A stretch of 44,705 nucleotides of DNA from Saprospiraceae bacterium UBA7328 (GCA_002471345.1 DKPS01000242.1:1-44705); one strand, 5' to 3'; shown: positions 26,684 through 35,532, counted from the first letter of the stretch. A program made the numbers and translations. Notes: a model not told the origin generated them from the letters alone.

Positions 26684-26995
26684 ATGTTTGCAGTAGTTAC
26701 AATAGCAGGTCAACAATTCAAAGTAGAGCAAGGGCAGGAAATTTTTGTTCATCATTTAGATCAAAGTGAAGGAGATAAAGTTGCTTTTGATGAAGTGTTA
26801 TTGACATCTGATGGAGCCAAAACGAAAGTTGGGACTCCTACTATAAAAGGTGCTTCTGTGAAGGCAAGTGTCCTGGGCCACCAAAAAGGTGACAAAGTGA
26901 TCGTATTCAAGAAGAAAAGAAGAAAAGGTTATCAAGTGAAAAATGGTCATAGACAACAATTCACTAAGATCAAAATAGATTCCATAAAAGCATAA
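26684..26995 (+). CDS. rplU: 50S ribosomal protein L21
   Basis: 103 residues, the plain L21 core (MFAVVTIAGQQFKVEQGQ, VIVFKKKRRKGYQVKNGHRQ, ending IKIDSIKA) that binds 23S rRNA. The C-terminal extension with a helix-hairpin-helix that I associate with flavobacterial L21 is absent here. A matching extension is instead on the neighbouring L27. It is followed after 11 nt by rpmA. Confidence 0.97.
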   Translation: MFAVVTIAGQQFKVEQGQEIFVHHLDQSEGDKVAFDEVLLTSDGAKTKVGTPTIKGASVKASVLGHQKGDKVIVFKKKRRKGYQVKNGHRQQFTKIKIDSIKA

Positions 26996-27006
26996 TTTTT
27001 TAGATC

Positions 27007-27657
27007 ATGGCTCATAAGAAAGGAGTAGGTAGTACTGATAATGGACGTGACAGTAATAGTAAACGACTAGGAGTAAAACTCTTTGGCGGAGAACTTGCAA
27101 GATCAGGTAATATCATAGTAAGACAAAGAGGTACTAAATTTCACCCTGGTGAAAATGTCGGAATGGGTCGAGACCATACCTTATTTGCTCTAGTGGACGG
27201 TACGGTTCAGTTTAGAAAAAGAAGAAATAATAGAACATTTGTCAATATTGTAAATGATTCAGAAGCTACTGCTGGAGCTCCGAAACCCGCAAAGAAAGCA
27301 ACGGTTAAGGTAGAAGCTGAAAAAGAAGCACCTAAGGCGAAAGCGGCATCCAAAGCTGTAGCTGGTGAGAAAGCAGCACCGAAAGCAAAGAAAGCAGCTG
27401 GAGACAAAGCAGATGACTTCAAAAACATTGAGGGAATCGGACCTAAGATTGCTTCTTTAATTACAGAAAGTGGCATCACTACTTACAAGGAATTATCAAA
27501 ATCAGATCCAGAAAAAATCAGAGAGGTATTACTGGCAGCTGGTAATAGATATAAGATGCATGATCCGACGACATGGCCTCAGCAAGCAGGCCTGGCGGCT
27601 GAAGGAAAATGGGATGAGTTAAAAGATCTTCAAGACAAATTACAAGGAGGTAAATAG
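27007..27657 (+). CDS. rpmA: 50S ribosomal protein L27 with C-terminal helix-hairpin-helix extension
   Basis: 216 residues, well over twice the normal L27. Residues 1-84 are standard L27 ([50 protein letters not shown]), which stabilises tRNA at the peptidyl transferase centre. Residues 85-136 are a Lys/Ala/Glu-rich linker. Residues 137-216 form a helix-hairpin-helix domain with [20 protein letters not shown] and [19 protein letters not shown]. From memory, this tail closely resembles the one on L21 of flavobacteria. The single frame has no internal stop or doubtful junction, so it looks like a true fusion. The tail may bind rRNA or DNA nonspecifically. Confidence 0.92.
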   Translation: MAHKKGVGSTDNGRDSNSKRLGVKLFGGELARSGNIIVRQRGTKFHPGENVGMGRDHTLFALVDGTVQFRKRRNNRTFVNIVNDSEATAGAPKPAKKATVKVEAEKEAPKAKAASKAVAGEKAAPKAKKAAGDKADDFKNIEGIGPKIASLITESGITTYKELSKSDPEKIREVLLAAGNRYKMHDPTTWPQQAGLAAEGKWDELKDLQDKLQGGK

Positions 27658-27678
27658 ACCTTTTTATTTTTTGTTTTT

Positions 27679-27716
27679 AATATAGGCTTAATGCTATTCA
27701 GTATTAGGCCTATATT
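27679..27716. terminator. Bidirectional terminator between rpmA and the BatE-like gene
   Basis: A 14-bp stem (27679-27692 with 27703-27716, one G-U pair on the plus strand) and a 10-nt loop are flanked by T-rich DNA on both strands. The stop codon of the leftward gene (27710-27712) lies inside the right arm of the stem. Confidence 0.85.
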
Positions 27717-28510
27717 TTTATAAGCTCTATAATTTCTTTTTCTATCCACCCATCGTCCTTGTCTTCAAGTTGGATTTGATACCATTCATCTATCTCGTCC
27801 AAAATTTTGACTTTTAGCCCTTCAGAAAGAGAAGCAATTTCGTTACTCCTGCTATCAGGTCCATCTAAAAGAGTTGATTCTTCAGACATAATGATGCCAT
27901 AATTGACTCCAGTGAGCTGTGACTGCCTCTGTAAAGAAGCAATGAAGAAAATTACAGATAGTGATACAGAAGCTAATATAAAAGATATAGTGATTCGTGA
28001 ATTATTTAGCTTAGACTTAATTCTAGGAATTAAATTTGTCCAATGAAAGAGTGCGAAGGACATTGCTACGAATAGGAAAAGAACATGCATGACGAGCCAA
28101 AAGGATATGTTTTGACTTCCTACAAAATTTCTCCAGAATGATATAACAAAGAAGTCTGGAATTTGGATTACAGGGTTGATGACACTTTCTTTAGCAAGTT
28201 TTAAGTTTTGATAAGATTGTGCATTATTTGAATTTAACAATAGAGCTTTTTCAAAATTTAGGATGGACAGGCCAGTCCTGTTTTCTTTGAGATACGCATT
28301 GCCTATATTGGAAAATAGATCATCTGACACATATCCTTTTTCCAATAATTCTTCATATTTCACAAGAGCTTCTTTGTAATTGGATTTTTGATATAATTCA
28401 TTTGCAGATTTAAATAAACTCAAATTATCTTCATTTGCAATTACATCATTGTTAGAAACAATTATTAACGTCAATAGAAGGCACAATAATTTTAAACTTT
28501 TCAAAGTCAT
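27710..28510 (-). CDS. BatE-like protein: TPR repeats, membrane segments and SH3 domain
   Basis: 266 residues. A signal-like N-terminus is followed by TPR units (about 30-105: ANELYQKSNYKEALVKYEEL, then SNIGNAYLKENRTGLSILNFEKAL). Two membrane helices come next (about 133-155 and 175-192). A bacterial SH3-type C-terminus follows, with LSEGLKVKILDEIDEWYQI and GWIEKEII. This layout is that of BatE from the Bacteroidota aerotolerance (Bat) operons, but no BatA-D gene is present, so the name is by architecture only. Its start overlaps the end of the OstA-like gene by 4 nt, so the two are coupled. Confidence 0.75.
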   Translation of the reverse strand: MTLKSLKLLCLLLTLIIVSNNDVIANEDNLSLFKSANELYQKSNYKEALVKYEELLEKGYVSDDLFSNIGNAYLKENRTGLSILNFEKALLLNSNNAQSYQNLKLAKESVINPVIQIPDFFVISFWRNFVGSQNISFWLVMHVLFLFVAMSFALFHWTNLIPRIKSKLNNSRITISFILASVSLSVIFFIASLQRQSQLTGVNYGIIMSEESTLLDGPDSRSNEIASLSEGLKVKILDEIDEWYQIQLEDKDDGWIEKEIIELIKI

Positions 28511-30312
28511 CTCTTGAATGATAATTTATTTGGTTTTGTCTCGATTGACCATGCAAAACCTTGAAGATTATAAGTCTCAGGATTTTGAATCCCACCTTTT
28601 GTAAATTTAGAATTTGGTTTGTCTTTAAATCTTAAAACATTCATTTCTTTTTCAACAAATGTAAATACAAGGCCACCACAAAAAGAATGATTTACACCAG
28701 TTAGGTCGTTTCCTTCGTACATGAAGTACACCATTTCCACATTATCGTCAACCACAATCTCTTGAATATTGTTTCCTTTAAAAAAACATGTTAATTGATC
28801 ACCCTTGACTTGATCATATGTACCATTCATGCCTTGTAAGATCATAAATGCATTACCCTGAACATGTAAAGAATTTATTTCCCCATCTTTTAGGACTACA
28901 ATAATCGTATCACCAGTGATTTGGATTGAATCTGACCAGATTATTGGTTGGTCAAAAAATACATAATTTGAATCTGCAACACTATAGAGTAAATGCCCAG
29001 ATTTTCCTGAGATTTCTTTGTTGAGAAATGAGGTGTTTCCTTCTCCTCGATAATATTCAGATGAATCTTGCTTGAAATAACTAAGAGTATCACTTTTTAA
29101 TAAAAGGTTACCGTCATTCAATTGTTTGATAAGTAATGGTTGACTATCAGTGGTATTATATGCCCTATAACTTTCTGTTTCATTATTAGATTTGAGTATT
29201 TCACTGTATAAACTTACTTTTTCATTTTCATCTGTAAGTACTACATTCGATTGAGCTATATCTTTTCCTTGCTTATCTCTGTAAAGCAATTCAGCTTTAA
29301 GAATACGGCCAGCTTCATCTACCACTTCCGACCCACCAGTTGTCTCATACTCATCTGTGGTCATATTGTATTTTATATATGATGAGGTGAGTTCTCGTTC
29401 ATCGTTTTTGTATACTGCGTTTCCTCTTAGATCTACTACATCATCTTGTTCAAAGAATATAATTGTATCCGCTTTTGCTTGAGTGTCTTTATCATTGACC
29501 ACAGGATCCCCTGTTAACGTATATACCTTAGATTGATCTGAATAATGAACTTTGGCTGCTAAGATTTCTTTAGTTCCAGTCAGTATTTCTAAGTTTCGAT
29601 AAAATTCTCCCTGTTGTGTTTTGTAATTGTAAAATCCTCTTTCACAATATATTTCTGTAGAGTCAGTGAGTATGTTGGTGGGAGCAATGAGATATATAAT
29701 TTCGTTTGATAAATCATATTTCAAAGAATCAGTTTGCATTAAAGAGGAAGAATCCTTCACACTAACATTTCCTTGAAACAAAGCTATGTCGTTTGCAATA
29801 TCATAGATTCCTTTCTTGCTCAAAAGTCTTTGGTTAGCATTTATAAGAGTCGCTCCTTTTGTATAATAGGTCATTTTTTTATCTATGTTATAAATGGCAA
29901 GTTCTGTGTTTAGTCTTTTGTTTCCTTTTTTGAAAACAACTCTTCCAAATAACTCAGTTTTTTTGATGATGTCATTATAGCTCATTGAGTCAGAAAAAAT
30001 TTCAATTGAGTCTCCATGTTGAATGGCTACATTTCCAAATGCCTGAACCTCAGTTTTATTTTGAACATATGCTGTATCACAATATAAAAAGAAGCTGTCT
30101 TGTGTAATTTTCACGTCCCCTATCAGAGTGTCATATTCCACCCCATTGACTCCAATTGTATAGGACATAGATGTTGCTCCAAGACCTAACTGCTTTTGGA
30201 CCACAGAACTTGAATCGGCTTGACTTTCAGTTTGTGCACAAATTGAAAAACTTAAAATTGATATCAGGGATGTAATTAAAAATGTGAATTGCTGTTTGAA
30301 ATTTTGCTTCAT
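28507..30312 (-). CDS. OstA-like (LptA/LptD N-terminal-like) periplasmic protein
   Basis: 601 residues with a signal peptide (FLITSLISILSFSICAQ) followed by long repetitive beta-strand sequence of the OstA type. Landmarks are GDVKITQDSFFLYCDTAYV, VQAFGNVAIQHGDSI and YNIDKKMTYYTKGA. Proteins with this fold carry lipopolysaccharide across the periplasm towards LptD. The Bacteroidota OstA-like proteins are larger than LptA and may combine bridge functions. It is coupled to the downstream BatE-like gene by a 4-nt overlap and is divergent from the DUF4293 gene. Confidence 0.85.
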   Translation of the reverse strand: MKQNFKQQFTFLITSLISILSFSICAQTESQADSSSVVQKQLGLGATSMSYTIGVNGVEYDTLIGDVKITQDSFFLYCDTAYVQNKTEVQAFGNVAIQHGDSIEIFSDSMSYNDIIKKTELFGRVVFKKGNKRLNTELAIYNIDKKMTYYTKGATLINANQRLLSKKGIYDIANDIALFQGNVSVKDSSSLMQTDSLKYDLSNEIIYLIAPTNILTDSTEIYCERGFYNYKTQQGEFYRNLEILTGTKEILAAKVHYSDQSKVYTLTGDPVVNDKDTQAKADTIIFFEQDDVVDLRGNAVYKNDERELTSSYIKYNMTTDEYETTGGSEVVDEAGRILKAELLYRDKQGKDIAQSNVVLTDENEKVSLYSEILKSNNETESYRAYNTTDSQPLLIKQLNDGNLLLKSDTLSYFKQDSSEYYRGEGNTSFLNKEISGKSGHLLYSVADSNYVFFDQPIIWSDSIQITGDTIIVVLKDGEINSLHVQGNAFMILQGMNGTYDQVKGDQLTCFFKGNNIQEIVVDDNVEMVYFMYEGNDLTGVNHSFCGGLVFTFVEKEMNVLRFKDKPNSKFTKGGIQNPETYNLQGFAWSIETKPNKLSFKR

Positions 30313-30325
30313 GGTATACTTAGTA

Positions 30326-30333
30326 CAAAAATA
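30326..30333 (-). promoter_or_regulatory. Candidate -7 element of the OstA-like gene
   Basis: On the minus strand this reads TATTTTTG followed by TAC, an exact TAnnTTTG match 13 nt upstream of the ATG at 30312. It lies 8 nt from the divergent -7 element at 30342-30349, so the two promoters nearly touch. Confidence 0.4.
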
Positions 30334-30341
30334 TGAAATGC

Positions 30342-30349
30342 TAACTTTG
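30342..30349 (+). promoter_or_regulatory. Candidate -7 element of the DUF4293 gene
   Basis: TAACTTTG followed by TAC matches TAnnTTTG and ends 19 nt before the ATG at 30369. It forms a divergent pair with the element at 30326-30333. Confidence 0.4.
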
Positions 30350-30368
30350 TACTTCTTAAATCTTCGTT

Positions 30369-30785
30369 ATGATACAACGCATTCAGTCTGTTTTTTTATT
30401 CCTTAGTTCAGGAGCTCTTGGGTCTTCCTTTGTATTTCCTTTTGCTAATTCATTGGATAAATCTCAACTTTATTTTGAAGATGGGTTATTCAATGTTCAT
30501 GATAATATCATTCTACTAAGCCTCATAGCTATATCAGTAATACTATGCTTAATCACCATATTTCTATACAACAATAGAAAACTTCAACTAAATTTTTGTG
30601 TTTTGGCATTTTTACTCATGGGAAGTATCATTGGAATGCTTCTATACTCCCTTTCACAAGTTAGTGACTTTGTACTTGATTTTGGTATTGCTTCTCCTCT
30701 TTTAGGTCTGATCCTTACTGCACTAGCTTTTATTTTTATAAGAAAAGATGAAAAGCTGGTAAAGTCTATGGATCGATTAAGATAA
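30369..30785 (+). CDS. DUF4293 family membrane protein
   Basis: 138 residues. The opening MIQRIQSVFLFLSSGALGSS is typical of DUF4293, a small Bacteroidota family of unknown function. Four membrane segments are visible (about 7-25, 45-66, 73-93 and 103-122), and the chain ends in a short basic tail. It is a lone rightward gene between two leftward units and ends at a bidirectional terminator. Confidence 0.8.
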   Translation: MIQRIQSVFLFLSSGALGSSFVFPFANSLDKSQLYFEDGLFNVHDNIILLSLIAISVILCLITIFLYNNRKLQLNFCVLAFLLMGSIIGMLLYSLSQVSDFVLDFGIASPLLGLILTALAFIFIRKDEKLVKSMDRLR

Positions 30786-30819
30786 ATATTTAACAGAGAA
30801 GAATATGTATTAAACAAAA

Positions 30820-30845
30820 AACCCCGAAGTATAAACTTCAGGGTT
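30820..30845. terminator. Bidirectional terminator between the DUF4293 and second exbD genes
   Basis: AACCCCGAAGT (30820-30830) pairs with ACTTCAGGGTT (30835-30845) with one C-A mismatch and a 4-nt loop. A-run DNA precedes it and TTTTT follows shortly, so it can act on transcripts from both sides. Confidence 0.75.
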
Positions 30846-30876
30846 CTAGTTTTTCATACAACTTTATGTTCAGTAT

Positions 30877-31344
30877 TTATTCTGCTCTTGGTTTAGCCGA
30901 ATAATTGAGTTTAAGTTGACCAGATTTTCTTAGTGCAGTTTTAACATCGCTCACCACACCCATAGTCACCTTACCATCAATTTTCAAAGAGCTGGTAATT
31001 CCACCTCTCTGATTTTCTGGTACTTGTTGTCTATGCTTTTCCAGAAAAAGAGGAATATCCTTTTCATCGGCAAATTTATCTCCCAATTGCATTCTTGCTT
31101 TTGTACCAGCTTCATTAGCATACTTTGCTAATGGTTTTCCGATATAGATATTATTTACTAATGATTTCTTTTCCAACTTTGTTAGTTCGGTAGCGTTAGG
31201 GGTAACCACTTTAACTTTTAGTTCAGCGTCCCTAAGTACCGTTACCACCATAAAGAAGAAAAGTAACATAAATATAATATCAGGCAATGATGCTGTTGAT
31301 ATTGCAGGTTGAGATTTACTTCTCTTTTTATCAAATTTTGACAT
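30877..31344 (-). CDS. exbD: ExbD/TolR-type biopolymer transport protein (second copy)
   Basis: 155 residues with the ExbD layout: a short basic cytoplasmic start, one membrane helix (about 22-41, ASLPDIIFMLLFFFMVVTVL) with the conserved proton-path Asp (LPDIIF), then a periplasmic domain. It follows the other ExbD-like gene by 17 nt. Paired ExbD proteins after ExbB are common in Bacteroidota. They energise TonB-dependent outer-membrane transport with the proton gradient. Confidence 0.9.
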   Translation of the reverse strand: MSKFDKKRSKSQPAISTASLPDIIFMLLFFFMVVTVLRDAELKVKVVTPNATELTKLEKKSLVNNIYIGKPLAKYANEAGTKARMQLGDKFADEKDIPLFLEKHRQQVPENQRGGITSSLKIDGKVTMGVVSDVKTALRKSGQLKLNYSAKPRAE

Positions 31345-31361
31345 GTCTTACCTTTTTTATT

Positions 31362-31913
31362 CTATTCTTCACCAAAAGCCGTAGGCTCTGCTTCAGATAT
31401 AATTAATGGAATAGCGGTCCTTATTGCTTTTGCTTGATCTTTAGTCAAAAATTCATAAGCTTTACCATGTCTCGACAATGCAGCTTCATCTCTTAGTTCA
31501 TTATATGCTGCCATGACTTCATTGTATACTTCGAGATAAGTTTCATACTGTGTTCCTCTATCATTTTTCATGGATACAATAGCCTTTGTCGCATCTTCTG
31601 ACATATCAGGTCTACCTTCCGGATTCATGATAAATATCTTGGTATTCTCCCTTAGATCTCTTAGTTGCGTAGGCTCACCTCTCACAAGAAGTTGATTGTC
31701 TGCATTCACAAGAATGGAATAGACATTCCTCTCATTCAATTTAGCAATATCTGGCTCTTCTTCAGACCATGGTGGCAACTTCACCAACACACCTTTATCA
31801 GAGACTATCGTTGTTGTTACTAGAAAGAATATCAATAGTAAGAAAGCAATATCTGCCATTGAGCCAGCATTGATCTCATTTGATAATCGATCTTTACTAC
31901 TTTTCTTTCCCAT
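31362..31913 (-). CDS. exbD: ExbD/TolR-type biopolymer transport protein (first copy)
   Basis: 183 residues: a basic start (MGKKSSKDRLSNEINAGS), then a helix MADIAFLLLIFFLVTTTIV carrying the conserved Asp, then a periplasmic domain longer than in the sister copy. A C-terminal insert is rich in charged residues. Its start codon touches the stop of the upstream membrane protein gene (one shared base), so it is part of a single transcript exbB-membrane protein-exbD-exbD. Confidence 0.9.
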   Translation of the reverse strand: MGKKSSKDRLSNEINAGSMADIAFLLLIFFLVTTTIVSDKGVLVKLPPWSEEEPDIAKLNERNVYSILVNADNQLLVRGEPTQLRDLRENTKIFIMNPEGRPDMSEDATKAIVSMKNDRGTQYETYLEVYNEVMAAYNELRDEAALSRHGKAYEFLTKDQAKAIRTAIPLIISEAEPTAFGEE

Positions 31914-32410
31914 TACTTAAACATATTCCAGATTTCCAAAATAACCATTGCAGCAACTGAAAGAAGAGCTAATATGATGGTAGTCCAAAGACTTCCAGAT
32001 ATAAACTTACTTATCCCAGAACTGATATCAAATTGTTGTAAAACTCCTGAGATAGGTCCTGTTAGGTCATCTGGAGCACTACTATAAAATCCAAAGAAAA
32101 TTGCTGCAATAGCTACTAAAGCAATTATCCCTGTCATAGATCCCTTGATATTAGTCAACATTTGAAATAATCCAAAAAGTAAAGCTAATATAGCTGCAAT
32201 GACTACTAGTCCCATTGTTAGATATAGACCTATATCAAAGAAGCCGAAGTCCTGTGCAGGATCATTTTTTAATACTTGTACAAGATCAGTTCCCATGTTG
32301 TAGCCAGCACCATTAAGTCCCCCAATAACGGAACCTAAGAAAATGACTACAATTCCTACACCAAGTAGGATAGCAAATAACTGACCTCTTTTTGCCAATA
32401 AACTATACAT
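31913..32410 (-). CDS. Membrane protein of the ExbB/ExbD cluster, unknown function
   Basis: 165 residues with four hydrophobic segments (about 11-30, 60-84, 92-108 and 142-162) separated by short polar loops. No motif suggests an enzyme. The position between exbB and exbD, with one base shared with exbD and 27 nt to exbB, is a recurring arrangement in Bacteroidota, so a structural role in the energiser complex is reasonable but unproven. Confidence 0.75.
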   Translation of the reverse strand: MYSLLAKRGQLFAILLGVGIVVIFLGSVIGGLNGAGYNMGTDLVQVLKNDPAQDFGFFDIGLYLTMGLVVIAAILALLFGLFQMLTNIKGSMTGIIALVAIAAIFFGFYSSAPDDLTGPISGVLQQFDISSGISKFISGSLWTTIILALLSVAAMVILEIWNMFK

Positions 32411-32437
32411 AGTTAGATGGTTTTAAGAGTTAATAAA

Positions 32438-33163
32438 TTATTTAAAAACCTTGTTTCTTGCCATTACGTCTACCAACGCTATGGAAGCATCTTCCATCTT
32501 ATTGACAATCCCGTCTATTTTAGAAACTATGTAATTGTAAAAAATCTGAAGAATGATGGCCACTATTAGTCCGAAAACTGTAGTTAATAAGGCAATCTTA
32601 ATACCACCTGCTACTACTGAAGGTGAAAGGTCACCCACTGCTTCGATTCTATCAAATGCCTCAATCATACCAAGTACGGTACCCATGAAACCAAGCATCG
32701 GGGCAATAGCAATGAATAATGAGATCCAAACAAGTCCTTTTTCTAAAAGTCCCATTTGAACTGATCCGTATGATACAATTGCTTTTTCTACAGCTTCAGG
32801 TCCTGAAGACGAACTTCTTAAACCCTCATACATAATACTTGCAGTTGGACCAGGAGTTGATTTAGCCAGTTCCATTGCTCCAGATACATCTCCAGAAGCA
32901 AGATGCTCCTCTATTCCTCCTAAAAGCTTATCAGTATTTACTGTAGCTATGTTAAGAGTGATGATTCTTTCAATACAAAAGGCTAATCCTAGGATTAAAC
33001 AAATCAATACTAAACTCATGAAGGTCCACCCTCCTTGTATAAAGTATTGCTTAATGGCTTGAAAACCACTAGCTGATGTCTCAGCTTCTTGAGCTAGTAC
33101 GTCAAACGCTCCGAATGTAGAAGCTAATATGAACACAATTGCCAACGCAACAAATTTCCGCAT
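32438..33163 (-). CDS. exbB: MotA/TolQ/ExbB proton channel family protein
   Basis: 241 residues. An N-terminal signal-like helix ending near LAQE precedes the ExbB core with three membrane helices: YFIQGGWTFMSLVLICLILG, then the pair around LVWISLFIAIAPMLGFMGTVLG and IKIALLTTVFGLIVAII. The GTVLGMI and TTVFGL segments line the proton pathway in ExbB/TolQ. It powers TonB-dependent receptors such as the one encoded at the right end of this window. It is the first gene of the leftward cluster. Confidence 0.92.
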   Translation of the reverse strand: MRKFVALAIVFILASTFGAFDVLAQEAETSASGFQAIKQYFIQGGWTFMSLVLICLILGLAFCIERIITLNIATVNTDKLLGGIEEHLASGDVSGAMELAKSTPGPTASIMYEGLRSSSSGPEAVEKAIVSYGSVQMGLLEKGLVWISLFIAIAPMLGFMGTVLGMIEAFDRIEAVGDLSPSVVAGGIKIALLTTVFGLIVAIILQIFYNYIVSKIDGIVNKMEDASIALVDVMARNKVFK

Positions 33164-33581
33164 GGTCTATAATTTTATTCCAAAATTGATTTAACTAATT
33201 ACTTCTTATCGGGCTAAAAATAGAAACTTTCTCAAAACATCAAGTAAAGACTTTATTTTTTTTTGAGTTAAATCTCAAACTGATATTTATATGTGAAATT
33301 CCATATATAATTAATGTCTAATACGTTCATGCCTGAGCTCATTTCTAATGTTATAAAATCACTATACAGTAATTTCAATTTTTGCCGAATGTTTAAGTGA
33401 CATATGGAAGATGCAATGAAGAAGAGTAGTGGTGTGAAAAGGAACAAAAAAAATTGGCCGTTACAGGCGTAACGACCAATGAATCAAATAACCCAAACCT
33501 TATTCTTAAGTAATTAAATTACCTGATTCAAATCTAATGTATTAGAAACAATAATTCCAAATTACATGGGATTTAATTTTT
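33164..33581. other. 418-nt non-coding gap between exbB and the SPFH-protein gene
   Basis: The right part carries the leftward terminator at 33446-33480. The left part holds a candidate exbB promoter on the minus strand: TATTTTTAG (complement of 33214-33222) with TTG (33241-33243) 18 nt upstream. A 28-codon frame starting at 33313 has no supporting features. I see nothing else in it. Confidence 0.5.
33446..33480 (-). terminator. Rho-independent terminator for the SPFH-protein gene
   Basis: On the minus strand ATTGGTCGTTAC and GTAACGGCCAAT (33453-33480) form a 12-bp stem with one mismatch and a 4-nt loop, followed by eight T residues. It lies about 100 nt downstream of the prohibitin-like stop codon. 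Confidence 0.85.
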
Positions 33582-34433
33582 CTAATTATTTCCTAATATT
33601 AATGGAAGTCCTTTATCACCACCACCTACAATCACAATTTTTGTATTTGGAGATTGTGCTAGATCAAGTGTAGCTTCTATCCCTTTGTCTTGTAATATTT
33701 TATCAGTTAGACTTGCATTTAATATTTTGTTTGCATCCGCTTTTGCTTGTGCTTCTATTATTTTTCGTTCAGCTTCTTTTCTCTCCTTTTCTAATCTAAA
33801 CTCATATTGTAAAGACTGCTGCTCTTCGTCAAGCTTTAATTCTATAGCTTGTTTAATCTTTTCAGGTAACTGAACTGATCTAATAAGAATAGCATCTATG
33901 TCGATGAATTTGTCAGCACATGCTGCTTTGGTCATAGCTTCTATTTCATCTTGTATAGCTTCTCTTTTTGTAGAGTATAACTCTTCAGGCAGATATTCTC
34001 CAATGACTTGTCTTGTAGCTGATCTAATCTCAGGCTTAATTATACGGTCTAAATAGCCTTTTCCTATTTCATCGTGAAGATCTCCAATCTTATCAGACTG
34101 GACTTTAAATCGGTAAGAAAGATCAATATTTATGGAGAGTCCATTTTTAGACAATACGTCCATCGCTTCATTAGCTTCTTGTATTCGTACATCATATAAG
34201 ATCATATCATCCCAAGGCATTACAACCTTAAATCCTTGATCATAAATGTGAGTCTTATCTAGACCTCCTTGAAATCTTTTGAACTTGACTCCTTTATGGC
34301 CGGGATCGATAGTGATAAATGTTGTATTTGTTAACAAGGAAAATACCATAATGCCTATGACACCAATGGTGACATATCGCATAATTTTTCCCTGATTTAT
34401 GGGTATAGGGTTCTTCGGATTGAAGTTTGTCAT
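33582..34433 (-). CDS. Prohibitin-like SPFH (band 7) domain protein
   Basis: 283 residues. A membrane helix near the N-terminus (about 19-37) is followed by the SPFH domain (IDPGHKGVKFKRFQGG to about residue 190). A charged coiled-coil then runs over EEQQSLQYEFRLEKERKEAERK, a landmark longer in the protein, ending in a short Gly-rich tail. The IKPEIRSATRQVIGEY and KREAIQDEIE segments fit prohibitins closely. Such proteins form large ring-like membrane scaffolds. It is transcribed alone, ending at the terminator 100 nt downstream. Confidence 0.9.
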   Translation of the reverse strand: MTNFNPKNPIPINQGKIMRYVTIGVIGIMVFSLLTNTTFITIDPGHKGVKFKRFQGGLDKTHIYDQGFKVVMPWDDMILYDVRIQEANEAMDVLSKNGLSINIDLSYRFKVQSDKIGDLHDEIGKGYLDRIIKPEIRSATRQVIGEYLPEELYSTKREAIQDEIEAMTKAACADKFIDIDAILIRSVQLPEKIKQAIELKLDEEQQSLQYEFRLEKERKEAERKIIEAQAKADANKILNASLTDKILQDKGIEATLDLAQSPNTKIVIVGGGDKGLPLILGNN

Positions 34434-34500
34434 AAGTTTTAATATTTATTTATAATTTCTTTCTGTGGAACAAATTGGTGAATTATTTTTAAATCACTCT

Positions 34501-35520
34501 TTATATAACATGGTTTGTGTGCAAATGATTCATTTCTATATAGTTTTTGATCTCCTTTTGAATCTCATTGGTAGAAATTGTCTTCATACAGTTGAAGTGA
34601 CTTTTTGGACAATGCGTTTTTCCACTTTTTGAGCATGGCCGACAGGACAGACTTACATTTTCAATTATTTTAAATGAGCCTTTGTCTGGTGGAAAGAATG
34701 GATAAAACCCAAAACCAGGAACTGTGCCACCCCAAATAGAAATAATATTTTTCTTCAATGCCGCCGAAATATGCATCAATGCTGTGTCTGTACAAATTAT
34801 GAGGTCACTTTGTTCAATGATGGAGGCTGATTGTGCCAATGATAGCTGACCGCAGTGGTTTTGCACGTTTGGATATATATTCAACTCATTAAACTTGCCA
34901 ATTTCTTTTTCGCCTCCTAATATGTGAAAATCCAAATCAGGCCATTGCGAGATTATAGCTATCAGTTTTTCTGTTGGTATAGTCTTAGAATAAAAGTTAG
35001 CTCCAGGAATCAGAGCGATCTTTTTAGTGGAATTTCTTCCCGACAATACAATTCGATCTTTTTGAGGAATGTAATAATCTAATCCACCTCCATCATATGA
35101 TAACTTAAGTGGTGTCAAAGCATCTATAAACCTCAAAGCAATATGATTGTCATCTTTCAGATCTTTGTTAATTTTAGTTCTCCACCATCGCTTTATTCTC
35201 AGTTTATTGAAACCATAGACTTTTCTTAAAAGAAATAGCCTTAATAAATAGGATCTGATGCTCTTGTGTAGATCTATTATAATATCATAATGATGGTTAC
35301 TTATTTTTTTGCTCGTGGTCCAGATGCTTTCTTCAAATGAGTGAATCTTCTCAAGATGTGGATTGTCCTTGAGCACATGAGTGAATTTTTGATGTGTAAG
35401 TAGATGAACTTCGTAATCACCTTGTAGTGCTAAACTTCTAATCACAGGTGTGGTAAGAATAATATCTCCAATAGAACTAAATCTAATAACTAAGGCTTTT
35501 TTCTTTTTACTCCGTGACAT
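34501..35520 (-). CDS. Glycosyltransferase family 9, heptosyltransferase-like
   Basis: 339 residues from the ATG at 35520; a TTG four codons upstream sits against the previous stop and is less likely. GT9 features are ALVIRFSSIGDIILTTPVI at the start, ALIPGANFYSKTIPTEKL in the nucleotide-sugar half, and CTDTALMHISAALKK near the C-terminus. The Cys-rich ending with CRPCSKSGKTHCPKSHF is usual in Bacteroidota members. It would transfer heptose or a similar sugar to the lipopolysaccharide core at the inner membrane. Acceptor and sugar are not determined. Confidence 0.88.
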   Translation of the reverse strand: MSRSKKKKALVIRFSSIGDIILTTPVIRSLALQGDYEVHLLTHQKFTHVLKDNPHLEKIHSFEESIWTTSKKISNHHYDIIIDLHKSIRSYLLRLFLLRKVYGFNKLRIKRWWRTKINKDLKDDNHIALRFIDALTPLKLSYDGGGLDYYIPQKDRIVLSGRNSTKKIALIPGANFYSKTIPTEKLIAIISQWPDLDFHILGGEKEIGKFNELNIYPNVQNHCGQLSLAQSASIIEQSDLIICTDTALMHISAALKKNIISIWGGTVPGFGFYPFFPPDKGSFKIIENVSLSCRPCSKSGKTHCPKSHFNCMKTISTNEIQKEIKNYIEMNHLHTNHVI

Positions 35521-35532
35521 CTTTGGATACAA

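Noticed and set aside
33313..33399. 28-codon open frame in the gap upstream of exbB
   Set aside because: Too short, no start context, no recognisable motif, and nothing nearby to support it.
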